The notes under the pieces: model-generated
The model's database searches: none
The model's input: only the letters and a program-made list of their open reading frames with translations
What the model was told of the DNA's origin: nothing
Assembly (NCBI GenBank): GCA_036897095.1
Contig: JAYMSP010001263.1
Location: forward strand, 1 to 34,202
Source: Plantago elongata
Taxonomy: Eukaryota; Streptophyta; Magnoliopsida; Lamiales; Plantaginaceae
Reading direction: 5' to 3'
DNA: 34,202 bases
Translations under genes and position numbers: made by a program
In this document: positions 11,118 through 23,200 of the stretch, in pieces
Numbering within the stretch: position 1 is the first letter of the stretch
Layout of the letters: each line of letters starts with the position of its first letter

Positions 11118-11540
11118 ATGGCTTCCAATTCCACGGTTATCTCACTAACACTGCTCTTCTTCAGCCTACTACTCGCATCAACCATTGCCACATCCCGGCA
11201 GCTAAACACGAGACCAACTCTGGCAGCTAGGCTGAAGCTAGACCAGCTGCAGGAGGAGGGTTCATCAACATGCTTGGAGTCTTTGTTCCAGCTCCAATCT
11301 TGTACTAGTGAGGTTGTAATGTTTTTCATGAATGGGGAAACATATCTGGGACAAGGATGTTGCGACGCTATAAAGGTGATTCAGCATGATTGTTGGCCTT
11401 CTATGCTTGGTTCCCTTGGGTACACGACGCAAGAAGGCGACATTCTACTTGGCTACTGCGATGCCAATGACTCTGGAGATGCTGATGAAGCACCTACTCA
11501 TCCATCTCCACAAGAAGTTGAGTGCGCGCGCAAGAACTAG
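11118..11540 (+). CDS. EC1: EC1 egg-cell-secreted protein
   Basis: Canonical EC1-type secreted signal for double fertilisation (see the neighbouring copy for the known role). Intronless, 140 aa. Signal peptide about residues 1-25 (hydrophobic VISLTLLFFSLLLAS). The six conserved cysteines are at 52, 62, 81, 82, 92 and 114. The EC1 signature is intact: FFMNGETYLGQGCC (69-82), then AIKVI, CWPSMLGSLGYT (92-103) and LLGYC. The tail is acidic and proline-containing and ends with an extra cysteine at 136, which is not part of the six-cysteine core. A clear TATA box lies at 11052. Convergent with MED26c, whose stop codon is at 11984. It is the more likely functional EC1 orthologue of the pair; egg-cell expression is inferred from the family. 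Confidence 0.93.
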   Translation: MASNSTVISLTLLFFSLLLASTIATSRQLNTRPTLAARLKLDQLQEEGSSTCLESLFQLQSCTSEVVMFFMNGETYLGQGCCDAIKVIQHDCWPSMLGSLGYTTQEGDILLGYCDANDSGDADEAPTHPSPQEVECARKN

Positions 11541-11983
11541 AAGATGCCTGCTAAAATTGATCACATATTCACATGTATGCCTGGATTTTCAAATAATGTA
11601 ATCGCTGATGCGATTGTTAATGGATATAATTCCAATTTCATACTAAGTTCACTAATTACTACAGTAATATGATGCTCTCTAGACCAAACTTTGATCACCT
11701 GACATTAGTCCTCTACTTGCCTGGATCTATACGTGTCTACAAACGAACATGTTTCTATCTCATAGTACAGGGATTACCAGTATCATTCACAACATATGCC
11801 CAGGGGTTTATAAATTATGTGTATTCAGTTCAAGCTTGTAATTTATACAAGCATGATCAGCAATACATAAATCACAAGGTAAATCACAAAAGGGGGTAAA
11901 CCAGTGTTTTCTTTGACACCCCTTTTGACAGATACAAATCTGCAATCAATTACTATGATAAAAGATGAAAAGACAGACGATGA
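11541..11983. other. Convergent 3' UTR region, EC1 and MED26c
   Basis: A 443 bp tail-to-tail spacer. Short open frames here have no family resemblance. It should contain both polyadenylation sites; no other structure was seen. Confidence 0.5.
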
Positions 11984-14751
11984 TCAACGATGGTTCCTTC
12001 CCTGAAAACCGCCTTTGTTCTTGGCAAAGAAGCCATTCTTTGGTTTGGGAAGCTCATGAATATCCATAACTTGAATTTTTCTTTGCTTTTTAGCTTCATA
12101 AAGGAAAAAGTAGACCACAAACAAACAAAAATCAATCAGTATACGAAAAAGTTTTACTAATAAATGTCATACTTTAAGGGAAGTGTAAAGTTCAGAACCA
12201 GACCATTCTGAGCTTCTTGATAGTTCTCCTGAAGCCGCTTTCTTGCTGAATTCAGCCTATCATCATCTAAGGCAGATTCCCTAGCTGTCCTCTGCAAAAT
12301 TCTCATTCGTTAATAAAGTCCAATACTAATCACAATATTTAAGGAAAATATTTTCAATATACATACACGGTGACACATGTCCATTTTATATACAATAATT
12401 ATGTACTTTTTGTATATATTCCGATCCTTTTTTTACTCGGAATTGGTGATTTATTGCACGCGCCGGTAGTATCTCGCACGTCTGAAGTACCTCAAGCACC
12501 GCGAGCATCTCACGTGCTCGATACTTGTCAACTCGCGATTCAATCTCAAAAATTCTTTTGAAAGAAAAATCAAAAAAAGAAAAAGAAATTTAAAAAATAC
12601 ATAGCCATTGTGTCGAGCGTGTGAGATACTCGAAGTGCGTGTAATAAATCACCAACTCGAAACAATAAAAATCATCATAGTATATCTTTTGAAGGTGTCT
12701 AACTCTACGGTATATTTTATAAAATTTCCCCCAATATTTATCACCGAACATTCAAAATCATTCATGCGGCACAAAAACAAGAAATCATCCTTTCAGTCTG
12801 AAAATCTCCGCCAAAATGCAGATTGCACAACAGAGCTTTAACTCCTAATACCACAATTGCAAAGACAGCAAAACCAGCATTGAATTTCAATATCAAGGCA
12901 AAACAATTCTGATACCATTATCCACAATTTATGGCGCCTACAGCATAGATAAGTAGTAGTTCACATAATCACATTTCATCAACACATGCATGTATACTTA
13001 CATTAGGCGGAGCAGAAGTATATTTAGGAACTGATTGTGGTGGTCTTGAAGGAGCTTCTCTTCGAGGTGCAGTTTGAATTGGTTTGTGCTTTGTTTCATG
13101 TTCCGCATGATTTCTTTCTGCACTCGAACTCCCATCTAACAGACAAATGAAAAGCTTTAGAGCATTGATAAACACTCAATATAGACCAATCCACAGCACA
13201 AACAGATCTTAATCAAGATATTTAAAATACTCACTCTGTGGATTAGGGGAGTGCCAAAAATCTGGAACCTGCAAAAAAGAATCATAACTTCAGAGATGCC
13301 AAAAATGTTTGAAAGCAAGTTTTTTAATTTGCTTTTCAGTCTTTCTTTTCAACTTTGATCTTATCTTTTCTTCCAGAAAAAAAGTAACAGAGTGGAACAA
13401 CTTTCAATTCACCTGGTGATGGCCATTTTGTTGATTTTTGGGTATGTTCTGCTGAGGTGAGTCCCCATCAGCTGCCACCACCATCACCACCAGCATTAAT
13501 GCATAAAATCTTTGGTTTTAAAATGGTTCATTTTAATCTAAAATAAGCTAACTCTAATCCAACTAATTCAGCAATATAACACTACCCTAAAGAGCAAACT
13601 TCCACATACATGAATGGTGAAACATTTAATGCATACTAAAACAAGCCATACATCTTCTTTACTTGAAAATTTTCATTTTTCATCTAAAACAAACCACATT
13701 TAGTCTTTAGGCAAAGCATATTCAGTCCATACATCACAAAATACTACAAAAAGTAATGTTCCTGCATGAAAGATTTAGTAACATTACCAATTAGATTCGA
13801 GTTCCCTTGTGGTTGGTTCACCTTAACCCATTCATCTACCGTCTCCTTCCACTTCCTGCATTACATACAAACAATCACGAAACTTCAGCAAAATCGAACA
13901 CAAAACCAATTCCAATCCCAACAAAATGCATATATCTCAAACAAAATTTAAACACCTGACTAGCTGCTTCACCAGCCTTCGAACTTCACTCGACGAATGC
14001 TTCCTCAATCGATTCACATGCCTCCCTATATCCGTTTCCTACAATAAAAAAGCCAAGTCCATTTTTCATTACTGTTCCATTCCCCAATATGAAAAGTACC
14101 GTACCATATCAAACAGTATAAACTAACTACAAACGTACAAAAAACCGCTAACCTGTAGAGCTTGGAAATCAATATCCATATCTGCCAAGCTCTGCAGCAA
14201 CTCCATCACATCATCTTCACTCTAAACCAATCCAAATCGAAAAACTAAGAGCTCACACACCAATATCTAAACAAATTCAGAACAACGTAATCGAATCAAA
14301 CCTGCTCTGGATCTTCAAGCTGCTCTTTAATACTAACAATCTTACTCTGCTCATCATCGAACAATGCTCCGAACGGATCCACCTCATCCTCGCTACAGCT
14401 CCGGTCATTCGATTTGGGAGTCAACGGGCTTTTACTAACAAAATCCTCTTTCAAATTCCTAATCCTATCCTCACCAGCATACTCTCTCTCACGTTTCCTA
14501 TCATCTTCATCATCATCGTCTACTACTTTTGTATTCATATCGACTTTATCCGTGTTCTGAACGTAAACGACGTCGTTGCAGTTCCGGCAGAGCTGAGGTG
14601 CGGCGGTGTAGAGTGACTCGATGATCCGGTCACGGCGGCGGAGCAGCTCGTCACCATCGTCGGAGCCGGCGACTCGAATCGCGGTGTCAATTAGCTCGAA
14701 TACGCCAATCCTCGATCTGGATAGAATCGATCGAAGTTCGTCGGAATCCAT
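11984..14751 (-). CDS. MED26C: Mediator subunit 26c-like protein (TFIIS N-terminal domain)
   Basis: Nuclear subunit of the Mediator coactivator complex, linking Pol II to elongation factors. Nine exons: 14751-14302, 14221-14153, 14038-13956, 13855-13788, 13471-13413, 13268-13235, 13135-13002, 12291-12204 and 12093-11984. They total 1095 nt, giving 364 aa, close to the Arabidopsis length. The N-terminus ([10 protein letters not shown], then [12 protein letters not shown] and CRNC) matches plant MED26c. An acidic segment precedes [11 protein letters not shown]. The TFIIS-N domain spans about residues 145-213 ([40 protein letters not shown]). A Pro/Arg-rich linker ([11 protein letters not shown]) follows. 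The conserved C-terminus has [32 protein letters not shown] and a Gly/Arg end. The exon 8 donor (G|GTCTGG) is weak, but it is the only one seen that gives the family-conserved join. Intron 7 (710 bp) holds an inverted repeat. Confidence 0.93.
12437..12661. repeat. Inverted-repeat element in MED26c intron 7
   Basis: Two imperfect arms of about 40-50 bases face each other: TTGGTGATTTATT at 12443-12455 is repeated in exact inverse at 12643-12655, and AGTATCTC at 12468-12475 is inverse to 12623-12630. The interior is A-rich with a small CACGTG-centred palindrome near 12511. It looks like a MITE or fold-back insertion. Target duplications could not be identified, so the exact ends are open. Confidence 0.55.
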
Positions 14752-16925
14752 AGTGGCCGGAAAATTGAATTTTCGGATTTTTTTTTTTTTGGACGTGTGA
14801 GGTGGTAATGAAATGGAGATGTGGTGGATCTAGTGATGCATTTTGAGGAAAATGGTGAAACGGTGGCGTATTGTGAGTTTGTTTGTTCAGTGAAGGAGAA
14901 ACAGAGGCGATAGAGAAGAAGATGATGTTGATGATGATGATGCTAATTGCTACAAGTTTTTTTTGGTGGATTTTTGGTTTAGTGGGATTATAATTGTAAA
15001 TTTGTAATATAATGACGTTGTTAGTTTTTGATTTGGAGATATTTACGGTTTTGATTAAACACAAAGAATATTTGCATGTTGTAAAGGGAATATTTTATAA
15101 TAGTATAATAAGTTGTTTAATTCTTTTTTATATAAAAAAATATTGAATAAAAAAGTTACATAAACATCAATTTTAAGATACTGATAGTTACTTTTACGTG
15201 TACGGATTATATTTACAAGTATCGGACGTATCGGACGTATTTGAATTATAAAAGAAATATCTCGTAGATCTCATAAACTCTCCACTAAATATAAATGACA
15301 AGATGTTTGAAGTGGTATAGTTCCAATTTTTCATTGTTATTGGTTATGAATAGTTGGCAAAAAGTCCGGAGGGGGATGAAGAGAGCTTTAAAACTATTCA
15401 CACATATACATAACGAAATTGACGTTCGACGAGTAGCGCTATGCAGAAGCTAAAAAAATTTATAATTATTTTATCTTTGGTAGTTAGTATTTATTTGTAA
15501 TATAATAAGTTTAAATTTGAATTATGGACAAATATATGATGATATAGTGGTGAATGCTATCTCTTTCTCAACATGATAGGTTCATATGACAAACACATAT
15601 TTCTTCTTATCTTTGATCATTGAGGCTTGACTACTTCCGTTTGAAATTGTAATTGGAACCAAATAATAATTAATGTAACTCTAAGAACTTATTAATCAAT
15701 CATGCATGAATTATTATTTAATCTGGTACTTCTAAATTACAGTTTTATTCGAACCTTAAATTGATCGAATTCTTGGATTCTAATGGAGGTATTACACATG
15801 GTTGTCCATGTATTACATTTATGTTACCATTAAAGGAGCTATGTCAGTGTGAGTTTATCTCATCATAATCTAATCTAATGGTAGTATATTACGCACTCTA
15901 TATTAGTATATTTGCCAATAAAGAATATATGATTGATTGATTTAGAATTTGAATGGTATTTTTTAATTAAAATTGAGTTTTATATATATAAAATATTCAA
16001 TTTAAGTATAAAGATGGTCGTGGTTTCTCAGAGAAGAAAGAGAATTCTTAGGGAAAGTGGATTAGTTTAGGCATTGTGAAAGGACCAAGATGGTGATTGG
16101 TGAGCTGTGGAGCAGTATGTATTGGGTGATTCTAGTTTGGGAAAATAAACAATAAGCATAATAGTAGTAGTTGTTTTCAAGAAGGAAGTTCTTGTTATTG
16201 TTTCATTTCTTGACCAAATTTGGTTCATGTCATTAGTTGGAACTTGGATGTGGTTAAGCTTGTTACAGCTTACAACTACAGACATCCTGAGCTGTCAAGG
16301 ATAATAGCACACAGATCCTGTGGATATTCGACGCATGCAAAAACATAACTTTATGAAACTGATTTAATTCTTTTGTATAAATACAAACTAGTTACCATTA
16401 TACACGAATACTCATGAAGGGGAGCAGAAATATATGTCAGGAGTATCAAATTGTTTTACTATAAATTTAATTTAAAAAATTCTATATTAATGACTAATGA
16501 AAATTACGTTTTCAAAACTCGCATAGTAAAGAACAATGTTTAGACTATAATTTTTTAAATTATGTGCTCATAAATGGGAGGAATTAGATATAATATAGCT
16601 TTGTTTAGATTGAATAATTTTTTGTAAGTATATTAAGTAAATGAATTTACCATTGAATAGAAAAAGTTAAAGAAACAATGAGAGTTAAATGAAAAAAAGT
16701 TAAGTATTTATAAAATATGATTGTGAACATCAAAAAAATAATAATAATAAAAAATGTTACTGAATCATAAAGAAACAATGAAAAATGTCAAGTAAATGGC
16801 AGAAAACAATTTAGCACTACTAAGAATCGAACACCAGCTGAGCTGTACCAATTTATTTCATAATTCATTCTTGCTAAATATATTAAATTTTTTGGAAGGG
16901 GTATAATAGGCATTTTATGTCCAAA

Positions 16926-16953
16926 TTGAGGGACCGCAATTGCGGTCCCTCAA
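16926..16953. repeat. Perfect 28 bp palindrome
   Basis: The half-site TTGAGGGACCGCAA is followed directly by its exact reverse complement, with no loop. It is GC-rich against an AT-rich background. No transposon ends were recognised around it. It could be a cruciform-forming site, a fused pair of terminal repeats, or chance. Confidence 0.85.
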
Positions 16954-17362
16954 ATGTATATGCGCCCGTGCATGGATACCTACGTGAACCCTTGACACTC
17001 GAATATTTGTGTATAATTCTTATTCTTTTAATTATAATTTATATTATAAAAAGATAAAAACATCATCTTAATTATATGAATACGTACTATTTATAGAGTT
17101 CTCTAATAATATATAATAAATAAAAACTACAAAAATCAATTTTCATACGTACTAAATTCCTATTAATAGTATACATGGTGTATAAACATTAAAGTAATAA
17201 ATTAAATATGATTTTATACGATCTAGAATTGAGGAAGTGGTGAAAAACCACTAATTTTAGGACTAATAACTACTTCTAACTTTCTGAATAATATTAGTAA
17301 TAGATATTTCGTCCAGTTGAATTGTATAAACTGAATTTAGGTTTCTTTTGTACAAATAACAT

Positions 17363-17392
17363 AATTCTAGTTGAGGTAATTCAACTAGAATT
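17363..17392. repeat. Short hairpin near the LINE 5' end
   Basis: AATTCTAGTTGA (17363-17374), the loop GGTAAT, then the exact inverse repeat (17381-17392). It lies about 90 bp before the estimated LINE start. No function can be assigned. Confidence 0.7.
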
Positions 17393-17610
17393 CTATTCCA
17401 AACAATAATCAAGAAGCAAAGTTGGAACATGACATATTTAATCACATAAGTGAACATCAGGCAGGCAATAAAAACCCACAACATAGCCAAAATAACCTAA
17501 TTCTCTACCAAACTCAACCTGAACCGCCTCCATCCCAACTGAAACACTCACTTTCAATCTCCAAAACTTGAGGAAAAATCCATCCTCATAAGAAAACTCT
17601 TGCTTTCTTT

Positions 17611-18835
17611 ATGAAACAGTTACGCACTCAGCAAAAAGATAAGAAAATGCAACAACTTCAAGGTCACACATTACCAGCTTCTAAGGTTGCTGTCCAGGCT
17701 TCCTCTTCCAATCCACCTGTGAATACTCCTTGTCAGAATCCTATTGAAAATCCCAAAAAAAAATTCCTTTAAAGATGCTCTCACAAAAAATACTCAAAAT
17801 CTCAACACAAAACCTGTTTTCTTGGAAGAACAAGAAATCCAGGCTATGGATATTGGGTCTCCTATAATTGAGGATCACTCTAATATTCCTCAAAACCTTG
17901 TTGAAGATGAGACACCAATTCCCTTTTCATCTGAAGAACTACATAGTCTCTATCAGCCTTGGATAGAAACTTAGATCATCCAAACTGTTGGTTATGTTCG
18001 GTCCATTCTAAATATAGAAAAGCACCTACAAGGGCTCTGGAAAACACATCAACCACTCACTACTACAGAGCTAGGTAAAGGGTGCTACATCATTCGGACA
18101 GCCAACATGGAAGATTATGCTAAAGCTATTGCAGGAGGCCCATGGTTCTTATTCAATTATTACTTGGCGGTGCAACAATGGAAGCCTAACTTCGAGCCAT
18201 CAACTAGTGGCTTCAAAAACATGGCCATTTGGGTTCAATTACCAGAACTAACTGTGGAGTATTATGAAAAGGAGGCACTATTCAAAATTGGCAGAGGAAT
18301 TGGGAAACCAATTAAAATTGATTGGCATATTTCACAAGCCAAAAGAGGAAAATATGCAAGGTTATGCATTGAAAACGATACTTCCAAACCTTTGATCAAA
18401 TCTCTACGAATTGGATCAAGGAAACATAGAATTACGTACGAAATCAGTTCTGAATTCTGCTCTCTCTGTGAAAAACTCGGACATCTCAGTGTCCATTGTA
18501 CAAACACGGAGTCTTCCAATATCAATCCAACGACGGTTAATCCAGTTGGTAATACACCAGTAAAAAAAACACAGGCTGACACACCTGCAGGTTCAACATC
18601 CTTACCCCAGAAAGGAAAAAATAAAGAAGAACAATGGCACATTGTTCAGTCAAGAAACAAAACCAGAACTATAAGTCCAACAAAAAAGGCCCAAGTTATT
18701 ACACCGAAAGCCCAACAGGCTAAAGTGGCTCAAACCCAATTAAAACCATATGCTGAAATTGGGCCTTCGACTGAACCCATTATTAAACCCAGCAGCGAAA
18801 CCTCGCTTAAGCAAGCGTCTGAGTCTGACCAATGA
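17611..18835 (+). pseudogene. LINE ORF1 (gag-like, DUF4283 plus zinc knuckle)
   Basis: RNA-binding ORF1 protein of the L1-type LINE. An ATG at 17611 opens a lysine/glutamine-rich N-terminus that shifts frame in a run of nine A's at 17755-17763. The next frame runs from about 17764 through a TAG at 17972 and on to 18835. The DUF4283-like part is clear: KGCYIIRTAN, AGGPWFLFNYYLAVQQW, and IWVQLPELTVEYY with IGRGIGKPIKID. A CCHC zinc knuckle (CX2CX4HX4C) is encoded at 18458-18499. The tail is rich in Thr, Lys and Pro. One frameshift and one stop break it; otherwise it is well preserved. Confidence 0.85.
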
Positions 18836-20215
18836 CAATTTAGCCCAAATTGACAAACACAACCGCAATAGGAAAAAAAACTCTTCATCTCCTCATAAAT
18901 CAAAACCATTGAAACTCATTTTACACAAAAGTCCAATCATTAGCTCTGTCCCAAAGATTGGAAAAACAAAACCTCAGAATACGCCTGGCCAATCAGCGAT
19001 TCATAGGAGACGGTTACCTCCTGACAATACACCAGATGCACAGACTGCACCAATGGAGAATCAACAGCACAAGAAAATTCTCCAAAAACCTCCTCCTTCT
19101 AATATTAACTCTAAAAAACTCCTCACTTCCCCTTCACCTAAAATTCCTTCACTTTCCTCTGTTTCTCCTACATTCCCTTCTGTCAAGCTGGATCATAATG
19201 GCAAATCTTCAGTCTCAACTCCTTTCTCCGGGGAATCGATCCCCAACTGTCACCATTCTCACCACTTCCTCCGGTAATGGAGATAATCGAGAGCTCCACG
19301 ACATTGTTGCAAAGGTCAGTGCAGGCAAACCTAGTCACTCAAATGATGAATCCTTTCTCTCCATCGACCATACCCGTGTCACCTACAACCCTGCCAGATA
19401 TCAATTCCCTGCTAAGGACAGCTCAACCCCTGAAGTTCCAAATCCCGCGAAACCCAATCTCCCCACCATCTCAGCTCCACCGCACCAGTCAAAGGAACTT
19501 CCAACCCCACCAACCAGTAGACAATCTCAGGCGACCTTGGCTCTCACAGAGATACAACCCAAACCAATTCTCTCACCTCACCCTCCAAGCACTATAATCT
19601 TTTAACCTAGCCTACCCACCGCAATTTCGACCGATTCCACAATCGTTTCCCAATTCCCCATCCAATCCTCTGCCATCATCATCCCAACTTCAGTACCCAG
19701 TCCAGGTCACCAGAGTACTGCCATCGGTGAGAGTTCCTTCTCCACCCTTACAGAATTTGACTCAGAACTGGCCGGTGACACCTCAGACACCTTCGATGAT
19801 CTTTCCCCTATTCCCGGAGACTCCAACATCGATACCTACTCTCCCGGGACAGGATCGAACCAACTCAAATGGACCAGTGAGACTGAATTTAACACTAATG
19901 TCGGAGAATTTGCTGACTGCGATACAGAGGGAGGAACAAGTGAACAACACCCGGGAGCGATTTTCGGAGAACGAATTCTCCATTCGACCATATCATCAGG
20001 AGGCAATGTGGTTCAAGTAATCAGGTCTGCGTCAATGATAAAATTGAATTACAGAGCACGCCCAGTAACACAGCCTTCAGGACCGGCATTGATGCATCCG
20101 ACCGGAGGTAAACGGAGTCCAGACTCCGATAACTCCAATTCTCCTCACAAAAGTCAGAGGCGGTCGGATTCAAAACAGTAACAGAGACTGGGTTCCACTG
20201 ATTGATAATACTACT
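18836..20215 (+). other. LINE proline/serine-rich connecting region
   Basis: C-rich sequence between the two LINE ORFs, with overlapping open frames whose products are mostly Pro, Ser and Thr (for example 18958-19605, 19277-19597 and 19727-20020). These look like low-complexity extensions of ORF1 in shifted frames. No domain was recognised. Confidence 0.5.
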
Positions 20216-23200
20216 ATGAAATTCCTTTTTTTGGAACCTGAGAGAAGGAGTTCGACAGGAAACAATGCAAGCCATACAGAGTTATATTCGTGAATACAGG
20301 CATGTTATGCTGTTACTCATGGATACTAGAGCCGACTCAATAACCACTACAAGAAACATTCTGTATTTGAGAAATATGGGCTACCCTAACAGGCACGTGA
20401 CCACTCCTTCCTTGGAGCACCCGCAAATGGGAGGCCATTGGTTTCTCTGGAATGAAGCCAACATCCAAGTGGAGATTGGCATGACCAATGACAAATTAGC
20501 TCATTTCAAGATCAGGGTTCCAGGGCAAGATCAAAACATGGCCGAAGTAACTTCAGTGTACAACTATGCTCAGCATCACATGCAGGAGGAGGTATAGAGA
20601 ACCCTAACTACCTTAACTCATTCTATTTATGGACCTTGACTTTTAGGGGGGGATTTTAATTGCATTCTTTCTCCTTCTGAAAAAATTGGGGATAATAGAA
20701 CTCAATGGAATCGTATGTTAAAATTTCAGAATTGCCTGCATGAGTGTGGTTTATCTGATCTTGGTTTTTGCGGTCCTTTCACATGGAATAATAGGCAATT
20801 TGCTAGAAATTTAATATGTAGTAGACTTGATAGAGCCTGTAGTAATCTTGCTTGGACTCGCATGTTTCCTTGTTGTGTTGTTCGCAATTTAGTTAATACT
20901 ACATCTGATCACACGGCCTTACTTGTTGACACTAATCCGACTCCTGTTACGGCTAGGTTCTTTAGATTTGAAAATATGTGGGCTGAAAATTCGGTGTTTC
21001 ATGATAATTTTTCTAATTTCTGGCACAATAAAACCTTAAGTAATCAGTTTAGTTTACAGTCTTCTTTACTTAAACTGTCTGATTTAGTTCCTTTAATTAT
21101 GAAATTAAAATGCTTAAGAGAACTCCATCAGGTTTCTCTTAAGCTGCATTTGAACCCCATGGTCTGGGGGCCTAAAGAACTGGATATCAAAAATAAAATA
21201 AACCATTTGAACAAGACTGAGGCCATTTTTTGGTCTCAAAGAACTAAAAATAATTGAATAAAAATAGGATGATGCCAACAGTATATTCTTTCATGCCTTT
21301 GCATCTCACCAATCCCGGAGAAATTTCATTCATGGTATAAAATGTAATAATGATCAATGGATCATTGATCAAGATAAAATTGTGGATGAGTTCTTTAATT
21401 TTTTTTGCTAATCAAGCTCAATCTCAATCCACTGATTTAAATCCCTTCCTTCAGCTTTCTACTCCTTCCTTAAGTGATCAAGATAATCTTTCCCTCATTA
21501 AAAATGTCTCTGAGCTTGAGGTGTGGAATGCTCTTAATTCCATTGGTTAGGATAAAGCTCCTGAACCGAATGGGTTAAACAGTAAATTTTGTATATCTCA
21601 ATGGGATATTGTGAAGCACCAGTTCATTTTATCTATTCCAAATTTTTTCTTGACTGGTACTCTGGACACTAATATGAATAAAACTATTATTGCTATTACT
21701 CCGAAAAAATCAAATTCTTTCAAACCTTCTGAATTTCGACCTATAAGCTTTTGTAATGTTAGTTACAGAGTTATTTTTAAAATCTTAGTTAATCGAATAA
21801 GACCTTTTTTTACCTAAACTCATATCTCCCTTTCAAAATGTTTTTGTGCCTTCGTGGCAGATTAGTGACAACGTCATGATTGCGCATGAAATTCTTCATA
21901 CTATGAGTCTAAAAAAGAAAAACTCCCGTCAAAATTATTCTGCTTTAAAACTTGATGTTGAAAAAGCATATGATAGACTCGAATGATCTTTTATTGACCT
22001 AGCTCTTACAAAATTTGATTTTCACCCGCATTTTAAAAAATAATCTTTACTTGTATTAGTACTTGTACTATGCAAGTTAAAGTTAATCAGAAAATATATG
22101 AACCTTGGACTCCTACTCGTGGGATTTGTCAAGGTGACCTCTACCACCTTATATTTTTATTATTTGTCAAGAATTACTTGTTCACTTAATAATTAGTATA
22201 TGGTCATGAGATCTCTATCCTATGCTTTGATGATGACTGTTTAATCTTTAGCAAAGCAGAAGATAAATCTATCAACACTATCTTAGAAACTTTAGAAGAA
22301 TATGCCATGGCTTCAGACCAGAATATTTGTTGGCAAAAAAGCAAGATTATTTCCTCTGCTAATACACTTGTCCGGAAAAATCAACTGAGATATTAAAAGA
22401 TTAGACAAATATTTAAGAAAAGAGATTTTTTTGATCAAATGATTGATAGAACTTTGAATAAATTAAATATTTAGTATATAAAACATTTATCTTATGTAGG
22501 ACGTTTGGTTCTTATCAGGGTTGTCACTAAAGCTATTCCAGCATATGGGCATGTCCATCACTAAGCTACCTTCAACCTATTTGGATAAATTAGAACAAAT
22601 CATTAGAAATTTTCTTTGGAATGGTAATAAAAATTGCAAAGCCAAAGGCAAAGTAAAATGGAATAAAGTCGGTTTACCTAAACCTCTTGAAGGATTAGGT
22701 ATAAGGAATCTACATGTTCTTAATCAAGCTTTCCTTTTAAAACAAATTTGGAAACTCACCTTCCAACCTAATACTCTTTGGTATCAAGTTTACAAGAACA
22801 AGTATTTCCCTTCTTATCTCATTTCTTCAAGCAGGAAAAAAACATCAACATAGTTGGTTCTAGAGAAATTTGATCGATCTTCAGGAGATTTTTAAAAGAG
22901 GTCTCCTTTTCCAAATTGGTAATGGAGCCAACACTCTTTTGTGGAAAGATCAATGGATACCAGGAGTAATATTACAAGACTATGTCTTAGAATTTGATCA
23001 GAACCAAAAAGTCCATGATCTTATTGCCAATGAGACTTGGAATTTTGACAAAATCAAAAACCTTGTTCCTACATAATTGGCTACCACAATTCTTGGAATT
23101 CTTAACCTGTTCTAATCAATGTGATACTATCACTTGGGGGCACTCTGTGTTAGGAAAATTCTCTGTCAAATTAGCTTACAACTTTATTTTGCAGATGAAT

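Larger units (their letters stand above)
14752..17479. other. Intergenic region upstream of MED26c
   Basis: The first 200-300 bp is the MED26c promoter and leader, with a GATGATG microsatellite around 14920-14942. The remaining 2.4 kb is AT-rich with no recognisable gene. Two symmetrical sites stand out: a perfect 28 bp palindrome at 16926-16953, and a 12 bp stem with a 6 base loop at 17363-17392. Short frames such as 16067-16285 and 17263-17490 show no family resemblance. Confidence 0.5.

Noticed and set aside
12370-12841. Plus-strand frames of 63 and 77 aa
   Set aside because: They lie inside MED26c intron 7 and over the inverted repeat, and have no family resemblance.
14687-15064. 125 aa minus-strand frame overlapping the MED26c start
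   Set aside because: It runs through the leader in another frame with low-complexity, AT-driven composition; MED26c homology begins at the ATG at 14751.
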